Positions 1-5,141 of a stretch of 5,141 nucleotides of DNA are shown here, one piece after another. The notes beneath the pieces are model-generated. The model did not search any database. It was not told the origin of the DNA and was given only the letters and a program-made list of their open reading frames with translations. The stretch spans positions 1 through 5,141 of the forward strand of contig CACZPG010000042.1 in assembly GCA_902782965.1 (NCBI GenBank), given 5' to 3'. The stretch's first letter is position 1. The number at the start of each line of letters is the position of its first letter. The stretch is from an uncultured Lachnospiraceae bacterium (GTDB taxonomy: Bacteria; Bacillota; Clostridia; Lachnospirales; Lachnospiraceae). A program made the position numbers and the translations under genes.

Positions 1-2169
1 ATTATGATTTGCCTGCTTTTGAACATTCGGCTGTTTATTTCTGAGCTGTGCCTGCTTCTTAACATTGTAATCCTTAAGAAGTTCAGCACCTAACTGAACA
101 TCCTGCAGACAGCGCTTAATTTGGTCTGCCTTACTATCTATACCATATCTGTTAAGTACATTACGCTGCTTTACATATTTTGAAACATTCTCTGCAAATG
201 CATCAAATTCGTGTGTCCCTTCTATGGCAATTGCTCTTCCAAGATTTCGTGCCTGTGGCGAAGTTATGATCTGAAGAGCTAGCACTCTGCCAAGCTTTCT
301 ATACACTTGTTCCTCAGTAGAATAACCACCCGTTTTTCCATTTTTATCAAACCATATATATCGATATTTGTTAGGAAGAGCATCTCTCCGTCTTTCTGAT
401 ATCTGGTCAAGTTCAGCTTTATAATCACTTATGAGTTTATCCGTATCTTTTTCAATCTTATCCCACTTTGAAAATCCGTTCTTAGGATTTTTCTTCATAC
501 AGTCAATGAATAAAGGATTCTTTGCCAGCGCTTCATACTCTTTCTTAACACTTTCAGGATTAAAACTGTTTAATACTTCTAAGCTTTCATCAACAGTCCC
601 AGCCGGACGATATGCCTGATTCATATATTTTCTAAGCGTAACATACTTAGCCTTATCAGAAAGACTCATACCCTTCTTTATCGTAAGGTAATAATCCGCT
701 CCCATTGTATAATCATATTTCTTTACAAAGGTCTTGGACATCTTCTTAATCTTATTACGGAGCTTAACCTGATTATCAGATCTCTGCTTCAGCTGATCAT
801 ATAGATATTTATCCCTTCTAATATTTGTCTGAGCCTTTATTGCAGGGCCTTTCTCCAAGATCTCGAATTGTTCGCAGAACTGATTCACATCCTTCTCCAC
901 AGTGTTGTAGGAGGTATTTCCATGGACTTTTCCATCTTCAGAAAGAGTATAACTTACACCATTACGAAGTGTATCGTGAAGATTTATCATACCGGGAAGA
1001 ATATCCGTGAGTTTGTCTGACATATCAAGTCTTTCTCTTCCCTTTGTACCCTTTCTTGGTTTCCAGAGCAGTCCACAGTGGCTATTATAATAATCCAACG
1101 AATCCTTATATAGCGTGCTTAGCGCCTTCCTTACCACATCCGGTTTCGTGGTTCTCTCTTTAAGTGCCTTTATGGCTGCTTCAAGGGACTCTGTCATTTT
1201 ACGATATTTTGATTTACCTTCTGTATCAGGCTTACCAAAATTGGCCTCCGGATTTGACTGACCCTTCTCTATGAGATTCTTCTTAATATCTTCAAGGTCT
1301 TTTACCAGACCGTTTAAGCCTTCTCCATATTCATTAAAATAGAAATATGTACTATATCCTTTCTTCACATCATCAGAAAACTGTTCGGGTTGATTGCCAT
1401 TATCTATTTCATTGATATTAATGACATTGTTATCATTATTAATATTGTTATTAATATTATTATTGATGTTGTTATTCTCAACCTGAATTATAGGCGGTGC
1501 ATCATCACCCGGAATCTCAAAACCATCGCCTGCGTTACCACCCATGCCGGGAACAGCTTCAACTCCCATTGGTGCACCCATGTTAAATCCCGGCGCCCCC
1601 ATATTAGGAAGCGGTGCGTCCAAAGCATTCACTATAACATAACCGGCCGGTACCCCCAGATTGATGGCATCATTCACTTCTTTGGGAGCAGCATCAGGAT
1701 CATTTATATTATGCTTCTTATTATAATCCGCCTCAAGATCAGTCAGATTGATTTTCAGATCCAGCATATTGTTTAACATTGAAAGAGGAATATCAAACTT
1801 CTGCTTTCTCTCTTCAATACTGCTGAATTTCATCTGATCCATGAGAATCTCATATACTGTTTTCCCTGAATCAAGAGATTTCTCATGAAGTATTTCATTT
1901 ATTCTTTCAAGGGTTTCTTTCTGCTTGTTATATGAAGCCTCGTCCTTAGCATCTAACACCTCTATGATGGTCTGGGCATAAGCGTCATTATTAAGCTCCT
2001 GGATCAGCTGCGCTCCATCAGGATCGTCCTGCCTGATTCCAGAGTCGAGCGCCCCCAGAATATTACTCAAAAGGAAAGATCCAAATTCAGTTAATTTTTC
2101 CTTTTCCTGCTGATTAAACCACTGATTATTCTTTATTTTTTCCTGGATCTCTGCATATGTTAAAGCCAT
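1..2169 (-). CDS. Large uncharacterised protein with Asn-rich hinge, C-terminus cut by window edge
   Basis: I do not recognise this family and assign no function. Translating the minus strand from the ATG at 2169-2167 gives 723 codons with no stop, and the frame is still open at base 1. The start is well supported: an in-frame TAA lies two codons upstream (2175-2173), and a GAGAGG Shine-Dalgarno sits 7 bases before the ATG. The protein begins MALTYAEIQEKIKNNQW, with no signal peptide; I see no membrane segment, so it looks cytoplasmic or exported by a non-Sec route. Residues 1-183 are charged and look helical. Residues 184-226 are Gly/Pro/Met/Ala-rich with NMGAP twice. Residues 232-259 are Asn-rich with an NNNI period. 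Residues 260-723 are Lys-rich and mostly helical, including a hydrophobic-patterned stretch at 619-666 (KLGRVLALQIITSPQARNL, then GRAIAIEGTHEFDAF). The visible end is Gln/Asn/Lys-rich (KKQAQLRNKQPNVQKQANHN), which may be a tail near the true C-terminus. No catalytic motif was recognised. It probably has its own promoter, since a terminator separates it from the upstream gene. Confidence 0.9.
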   Translation of the reverse strand, partial: MALTYAEIQEKIKNNQWFNQQEKEKLTEFGSFLLSNILGALDSGIRQDDPDGAQLIQELNNDAYAQTIIEVLDAKDEASYNKQKETLERINEILHEKSLDSGKTVYEILMDQMKFSSIEERKQKFDIPLSMLNNMLDLKINLTDLEADYNKKHNINDPDAAPKEVNDAINLGVPAGYVIVNALDAPLPNMGAPGFNMGAPMGVEAVPGMGGNAGDGFEIPGDDAPPIIQVENNNINNNINNNINNDNNVININEIDNGNQPEQFSDDVKKGYSTYFYFNEYGEGLNGLVKDLEDIKKNLIEKGQSNPEANFGKPDTEGKSKYRKMTESLEAAIKALKERTTKPDVVRKALSTLYKDSLDYYNSHCGLLWKPRKGTKGRERLDMSDKLTDILPGMINLHDTLRNGVSYTLSEDGKVHGNTSYNTVEKDVNQFCEQFEILEKGPAIKAQTNIRRDKYLYDQLKQRSDNQVKLRNKIKKMSKTFVKKYDYTMGADYYLTIKKGMSLSDKAKYVTLRKYMNQAYRPAGTVDESLEVLNSFNPESVKKEYEALAKNPLFIDCMKKNPKNGFSKWDKIEKDTDKLISDYKAELDQISERRRDALPNKYRYIWFDKNGKTGGYSTEEQVYRKLGRVLALQIITSPQARNLGRAIAIEGTHEFDAFAENVSKYVKQRNVLNRYGIDSKADQIKRCLQDVQLGAELLKDYNVKKQAQLRNKQPNVQKQANHN
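1393..1476 (-). other. Asn-rich NNNI-repeat hinge within the unknown protein
   Basis: These bases encode residues 232-259 of the gene at 1-2169; 17 of the 28 residues are Asn. The core is a four-residue period, NNNI-NNNI-NNNI, followed by a looser NNDNNVININ run. Codons mix AAT and AAC for Asn and ATC and ATT for Ile, so the DNA is not a perfect microsatellite. The tract sits between the Gly/Pro/Met-rich segment and the Lys-rich C-terminal half, so a linker or self-association segment is the simplest reading. That role is inferred. Confidence 0.85.
1492..1620 (-). other. Gly/Pro/Met/Ala-rich low-complexity segment of the unknown protein
   Basis: These bases encode residues 184-226 of the gene at 1-2169. 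The segment is rich in Gly, Pro, Ala and Met, carries NMGAP twice seven residues apart, and continues with PGMGGNAGDG and an acidic GDDAPP. It lacks the Lys/Glu helical pattern of both flanks, so it is probably disordered. With the Asn-rich tract just after it, it makes an unstructured connector of roughly 75 residues between the N- and C-terminal parts. Confidence 0.75.
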
Positions 2170-2175
2170 TTCTTA

Positions 2176-2182
2176 TCCTCTC
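2176..2182 (-). promoter_or_regulatory. Ribosome binding site for the unknown protein
   Basis: The minus strand reads GAGAGGA, then TAAGAA, then the ATG at 2169. The GAGAGG core (2182-2177) is a good Shine-Dalgarno match with a 7-base spacer. An in-frame TAA in that spacer rules out a start further upstream, so this site fixes the start codon. Confidence 0.8.
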
Positions 2183-2198
2183 TTCTATGTCAAAAAAT

Positions 2199-2236
2199 CA
2201 AACTTAGTTTGCTATCTTTTAATATAGGATTAGTTT
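2199..2236 (-). promoter_or_regulatory. Operator-like repeats around the candidate -10
   Basis: The 7-base word AAACTAA (minus strand) occurs at 2236-2230 and again at 2210-2204, so the two copies flank the candidate -10 with 26 bases between start points. The second copy is part of a 13-base perfect inverted repeat, CAAACT-A-AGTTTG (2211-2199), which falls near the predicted transcription start. This arrangement could be a repressor operator or a small leader hairpin. Short AT-rich words also arise by chance, so this is only a candidate. Confidence 0.25.
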
Positions 2237-2248
2237 ACTCTCTCCAAA
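2221..2248 (-). promoter_or_regulatory. Candidate sigma-A-type promoter for the unknown protein
   Basis: On the minus strand a TATATT hexamer (2226-2221) matches the -10 consensus at five of six positions. The best upstream hexamer, TTTGGA (2248-2243), lies 16 bases away and matches the -35 consensus at only three of six. Transcription would begin near 2214, giving a leader of about 45 bases before the ATG. The position is sensible, between an upstream terminator and a gene with its own Shine-Dalgarno. The weak -35 makes this tentative, and it could imply an activator. Confidence 0.35.
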
Positions 2249-2290
2249 GCAACAAAAGCGCAACATACAGACGCATCCTTAGCGGAGCGG

Positions 2291-2331
2291 TTTTTATATA
2301 ATAGGAAACGCAGTTTCCTATTATATAAAAA
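2291..2331. repeat. Perfect 19-bp AT-rich palindrome with 3-base loop
   Basis: The left arm TTTTTATATAATAGGAAAC (2291-2309) is exactly complementary to 2313-2331, with a GCA loop at 2310-2312. Pairing stops at 2290/2332. Neither side has a U-tract after the stem, so it is not a canonical terminator itself. On the minus strand its first arm is the U-run of the terminator at 2327-2361, so it would form as a second hairpin only in transcripts that read through. It may be a dispersed palindromic repeat used as transcript-end structure, but copy number cannot be judged from one window. Confidence 0.8.
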
Positions 2332-2361
2332 AGGACTATCGCGATAATTGCGATAGTCCTT
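2327..2361 (-). terminator. Intrinsic terminator of the MBG-repeat protein gene
   Basis: Read on the minus strand, AAGGACTATCGC (2361-2350) pairs perfectly with GCGATAGTCCTT (2342-2331) around a 7-base loop. A run of six T residues (2332-2327) covers the end of the stem and the bases after it. The hairpin begins nine bases after the TAA stop at 2373-2371. The 12-bp stem, GC content and U-run fit a Rho-independent terminator, implying that the next gene is transcribed separately. Confidence 0.88.
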
Positions 2362-2370
2362 CTGACATTG

Positions 2371-5141
2371 TTACTTAACTGTTACAGTTATTTTCTTAGC
2401 GAAGCCATTTCTTGCATATACGTAGATATCACATGTTCCTGCACTGACGCCCTTAATCTTACCATTCTTAGTAACGGTTGCAACGGAGCTGTCAGAGGTT
2501 GCATATCTGAATTTAACTTCGTGATTCTTCTTAAGCTCTTTCTTCTTCTTATCTACAAGTACTGTCTTAGCCTTGATCTTAACTGTCTTGCCGGCCTTGA
2601 TTGTATACTTGCTCTTTGTAAGCTTGATCTTCTTAACATTAGTATATTTAGCATTCTTACGTCCTACTACATGAGCTGTAATAGACTTGGCGATTACGTC
2701 CTTCTCGCCGTTAATAATTCTGTAGGCTGCTACATATACCTTATAATTCTGCTTAAGATTGATCTTCTTGTTGTTGATCTTCGTAACTGATGTATCCAGA
2801 ATCTTATTCTTGTCTATTGTTTTTACAGGATCACCGAAATCCTTTGAGCAGGTCTCAACATATACCTCATATCCATCTGCACTTCCGACTCTGCCCCAGC
2901 TGATATTGATAGATGAACCTTTCTGTGAAACCTTAAGTCCTGCATTCAGGCCTAATTCTGCATCCTTCTTCTCTTCCTCAGACATAGTGTAATCTATCTG
3001 TGGAGCCTCTGTAGGTGCTGCCGTAGGTGTCGGTGCTACCGTCGGAGCAGGTGTTGCTGTCGGCTCTGCTGAAGGTGTTGCAGAAGGTGTAGGTGTCGGA
3101 GTAGGTGTAGGAGTATTCTCTTCCGGAATCTTAGCTTCAATAGTAACTTCTATTGCCTTTCCAGGTTCGTTATTTCCATCACCTGCATATCTTATCAGGT
3201 AGGTTCCCGGCTTGAGACTGATTGAGGTTGCTCCAGGTTCAACATCTGTCCAGGTCTCTCCATCATCTGACGAATACTGATATGTCTTAGAAGGATCAAG
3301 TCCATTGATTGAACCATCTTCCTCATCTTCGCCGGTTGCTTCAGAAACTGTTATTGTCTCCTCAATTTCAGCCTGTGTCTCTTTCTCTATCTTAAGAGTT
3401 CCTTTCTCAATTGTTATTGCAAACTGAGAGGTTACATCATTTCCATTACTGTCCTTTATAACAGGAGTACCGGTTATATTAACTGTATATTCACCAGCCT
3501 CAATCTTTGAGAGCGATGCACTCATTCCACTGATAGTATAGGTACCTCCGTTTGAAGCTGTGAAGGTAGTCACTACTCCATCTTCGGTTTCCACACCGGC
3601 TGCACCATTTATAGTATAACCTGTTACTGTCTTCTCAGTTCCGTCATAGGTCTCTGTCTTACTATTTGCTACAAGAGTTACTGAATATGCAGCATTTCTG
3701 TTATTAACAGTAAGAGTTCCATAGGTAACTCTGACGTCATAGTTAAATGCCCTGGTTCCCTCATCAAGTGTAAAGGTAAATGTATTCTCGGAGGTACCTA
3801 CAACTGTTCTTGTACCTGTTACCTTATAGGTACATCCCTGACCTTCAATAAAACCATCTCCGGTCATATCCACGGTGTCAGCTGTAAGAGGCTTGCCATC
3901 ATATTCTTTGCTGGCTGATGCAGAAGTGAGATTAATTCTTCTCTTACTGATAGTAAGCTTGCCGGCAACCGGCTCAACGCTGAATACAGAACTTACATCG
4001 TTTCCTGCTTCGTCTTTTACCACAGCCGTTCCTACTACATTAACTGTATATTCTCCGGCATCGGTTCCGGATCCGTTTACATTCAGACCTGATACTGTAT
4101 AGGTCTTGCCCTCTACTTCGAAGGTATCTGTTACAAGCTCATTAATCTCATGAAGTTTTCCGTCGTACAGAACAGTATCACTCTTAGCCTCAGGCTTAAT
4201 AACATATTCTGCATCTCTGTTAGTTACTGTAAGGATACCGTCTACCGTGGTAATGTTATAATTATCAGACTTGGTTCCTTCATTAAGAACATAAGTAAAT
4301 TTATTATTGCTGCTTCCTACAGTAGTCTGCGAACCCGTCACATTATAGGTTGCTCCTTCACCGGTCACGAAACTGCCTTCGCTTACGGTTACTTCATCAG
4401 CAGTCAGTGGTGTTCCATCATATGCTTTGCTACTGGTCGCTGAGGTCAGTGTCACATTTCTCTTATCAATAGTAAGTGTTCCGGGATCATTGATAAACTT
4501 AAACTGTTTAGTCACATCATTATCATCTGCATCCTTAACCACCGGTGTTCCTGCAATTTCTGATGTATAAGTTCCTGCATCGGTTCCCTTCACAGATGCG
4601 CTGAGACCTGAGACAGTATATTTAACTCCATCTAATGCAAAGTCTATTCCATTATCTGTAAAGGTCACGTTATCTATAGGACCGGTCAGATTACTAATTC
4701 CCTCAACTGAGTGTTCTTTTCCATCATAGGTAAACGTACCACCATTTGTTTCAACGGTAATTTCAAATTTCTTGTTTTCACCTTCTTCATCACGATCATT
4801 AACTGTAAGTATACCTGTTCTTTTTACTATAGAATAATTAGCTGCTTTTGTTCCGTCTTTCAGAGTAAATGTAAATGTATTATTAGTTTTACCCGGAAGA
4901 GTAATGTTTCCTGTTACATCATAGGTTGCGCCTTCTCCCTTTGCCCAGCCATCTCCACTTACTGTTACCGTATTTTTTGTAAGCGGTTTTCCATCATAAG
5001 CCTTCTTAGCTGTTGCAGAAGTAAGTGTAACTGAACGCTTTGAAATGGTAAGAGATCCATCTGTAGTTTCTGTTACCACATAATTTCCTGTTGTATCTTT
5101 TGTAGTATTTAATGTAACTCCTGAAAACGTTACATCGTAAG
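2371..5141 (-). CDS. Large modular surface/secreted protein with MBG-like repeats, FN3-like and BIG2-like domains (N-terminus outside window)
   Basis: This is the C-terminal 922 codons of a longer protein; the frame is open to the window edge (first whole codon 5139-5137). A GTG at 5079 is internal, because domain-like sequence (YDVTFSGVTLNTTKDTTGNY) precedes it in frame. Residues counted from the first visible codon: 1-33 end of an earlier repeat; 34-586 three alternating pairs of MBG-like Ig-fold repeats marked by YDG motifs; 590-670 a small domain with GSINGLDPSKTYQYSSDDG and LKPGTYLIRY; 671-714 a Thr/Pro/Ala linker; 731-826 an FN3-like domain (SINISWGRVGSADGYEVYV); 831-922 a BIG2-like domain (VKKIKLTKSKYTIKAGKTVKIK, given here as two halves: VKKIKLTKSK and YTIKAGKTVKIK). 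Such proteins are usually exported and sit on or outside the cell wall as adhesins or stalks. No LPXTG signal or C-terminal membrane anchor is present; it ends ITVTVK-stop, so attachment, if any, must come from the missing N-terminus. The ligand is unknown. Confidence 0.93.
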   Translation of the reverse strand, partial: YDVTFSGVTLNTTKDTTGNYVVTETTDGSLTISKRSVTLTSATAKKAYDGKPLTKNTVTVSGDGWAKGEGATYDVTGNITLPGKTNNTFTFTLKDGTKAANYSIVKRTGILTVNDRDEEGENKKFEITVETNGGTFTYDGKEHSVEGISNLTGPIDNVTFTDNGIDFALDGVKYTVSGLSASVKGTDAGTYTSEIAGTPVVKDADDNDVTKQFKFINDPGTLTIDKRNVTLTSATSSKAYDGTPLTADEVTVSEGSFVTGEGATYNVTGSQTTVGSSNNKFTYVLNEGTKSDNYNITTVDGILTVTNRDAEYVIKPEAKSDTVLYDGKLHEINELVTDTFEVEGKTYTVSGLNVNGSGTDAGEYTVNVVGTAVVKDEAGNDVSSVFSVEPVAGKLTISKRRINLTSASASKEYDGKPLTADTVDMTGDGFIEGQGCTYKVTGTRTVVGTSENTFTFTLDEGTRAFNYDVRVTYGTLTVNNRNAAYSVTLVANSKTETYDGTEKTVTGYTINGAAGVETEDGVVTTFTASNGGTYTISGMSASLSKIEAGEYTVNITGTPVIKDSNGNDVTSQFAITIEKGTLKIEKETQAEIEETITVSEATGEDEEDGSINGLDPSKTYQYSSDDGETWTDVEPGATSISLKPGTYLIRYAGDGNNEPGKAIEVTIEAKIPEENTPTPTPTPTPSATPSAEPTATPAPTVAPTPTAAPTEAPQIDYTMSEEEKKDAELGLNAGLKVSQKGSSINISWGRVGSADGYEVYVETCSKDFGDPVKTIDKNKILDTSVTKINNKKINLKQNYKVYVAAYRIINGEKDVIAKSITAHVVGRKNAKYTNVKKIKLTKSKYTIKAGKTVKIKAKTVLVDKKKKELKKNHEVKFRYATSDSSVATVTKNGKIKGVSAGTCDIYVYARNGFAKKITVTVK
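2374..2949 (-). other. C-terminal FN3-like plus BIG2-like domain pair
   Basis: The FN3-like part (about 2662-2949) has the strand pattern SINISWGRVGSADGYEVYV, then NLKQNYKVYVAAYR and ITAHVV. The BIG2-like part (about 2374-2649) has VKKIKLTKSKY, a GKTVKIKA strand, SDSSVATVTKNGKIKGVSAG and a closing ITVTVK, the usual BIG2 signature of S-V-A-x-V followed by G-x-I-x-G-x-x-x-G. From general knowledge, this pair recurs as a C-terminal ending of Lachnospiraceae extracellular proteins. The Lys-rich BIG2 surface might contact anionic wall polymers, but that is a guess. Confidence 0.8.
2998..3129 (-). other. Thr/Pro/Ala-rich linker of the MBG-repeat protein
   Basis: These bases encode a 44-residue stretch beginning IPEEN, then a run of TP dipeptides, then TATPAPTVAPTPTAAPTEAP. 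It joins the repeat region to the C-terminal FN3-like and BIG2-like domains. Linkers of this kind are usually extended, disordered, and found in extracellular proteins, which supports export. Codons for Thr and Pro vary along the run, although the TP section is simple enough in DNA to change length by slippage. Confidence 0.85.
3382..5040 (-). repeat. Three tandem A-B pairs of MBG-like domains
   Basis: Two repeat types alternate. Type A (about 4789-5040, 4210-4467, 3691-3948) opens KR-x-V/I-x-LTSA, then K-x-YDG-x-PLT, GEGATY/GQGCTY-x-VTG, an FT-x-x-L-x-[DE]GT core, and ends with a G-[IT]-LTV-x-[ND]R motif. Type B (about 4468-4770, 3949-4209, 3382-3690) has a YDG near its start, YTVSGL or YTISGM, an AG-x-YT motif, GT-x-V-[VI]-KD, a NDV-[TS]-x-x-F motif, and closes G-x-L-x-I. 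Type A copies are near constant in length (about 84-86 residues); type B copies vary (about 87-103), so pair starts are 192 and 173 residues apart. Copies are diverged, pointing to old duplication. The visible N-terminal end looks like the close of yet another repeat type. Confidence 0.85.

Noticed and set aside
431..1010. Two short plus-strand open frames (431-619 and 825-1010)
   Set aside because: Both are antisense to the continuous 723-codon minus-strand gene, with no recognisable protein character.
1390..1776. Plus-strand open frame rich in Ile/Asn, 128 codons
   Set aside because: It lies wholly inside the minus-strand gene at 1-2169. Its Ile-rich start is the complement of the AAT/AAC Asn codons of the hinge, and it shows no domain.
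2188..2193. Perfect TTGACA hexamer on the minus strand as a -35 box
   Set aside because: It is only 18 bases before the ATG. A matching -10 would fall on the start codon and Shine-Dalgarno spacer, and no -10-like sequence is there.
2297..2325. TATAAT hexamers on both strands inside the palindrome as promoter -10 boxes
   Set aside because: They follow from the AT-rich palindrome. No acceptable -35 lies at the right distance on the minus strand, and no plus-strand gene follows.
2998..3129. Repetitive plus-strand GGTGTAGG-like DNA as a CRISPR or intergenic repeat
   Set aside because: It is the coding sequence of the Thr/Pro-rich linker in an uninterrupted frame; there are no regular spacers.
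2368..5034. Several plus-strand open frames (2368-2790, 2759-2992, 3875-4102, 4150-4443, 4711-5034)
   Set aside because: All are antisense to the clear repeat-domain protein. Their Cys/Ile/Leu/Ser-rich translations are what the complement of Thr/Lys/Asp-rich repeats would give.
5077..5079. GTG as the start codon of the repeat protein
   Set aside because: The twenty codons upstream are open in frame and read as repeat-domain sequence, so this GTG is an internal Val codon and the real start is outside the window.

Overview
The window looks like part of a low-to-medium GC Gram-positive genome, most likely a Lachnospiraceae-type member of the Clostridia. This rests on protein style rather than a marker gene: a long secreted-type protein of MBG-like repeats, a Thr/Pro/Ala linker and a C-terminal FN3-like plus BIG2-like pair, Lys/Asn-rich proteins, and a strong Shine-Dalgarno. 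No rRNA, tRNA, CRISPR array, transposase or integrase is visible.

Layout: both genes are on the minus strand, so transcription runs from the high-coordinate end to the low one. Bases 2371-5141 hold the C-terminal 922 codons of a large modular, probably extracellular protein whose N-terminus lies outside the window. It ends nine bases before a good intrinsic terminator (2327-2361). The terminator's U-tract is shared with one arm of a perfect 19-bp AT-rich palindrome (2291-2331). About 120 bases of leader follow, with a candidate promoter, short repeated operator-like words and a clear ribosome binding site. Bases 1-2169 then hold a second large gene, 723 codons without a stop, running off the left edge. 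It has no stop codon inside the window and is easy to miss. I do not recognise its family. It has a helical N-terminal region, a Gly/Pro/Met-rich segment, a striking Asn-rich hinge, and a Lys-rich C-terminal half.

The terminator between the two same-strand genes suggests separate transcription units, so a shared function should not be assumed. The first gene is probably an adhesin or cell-envelope repeat protein; the second lacks any visible signal peptide or membrane span. No known multi-gene system can be named from this window. The best candidates for something undescribed are the unknown 723+ residue protein and the overlapping hairpins between the genes.
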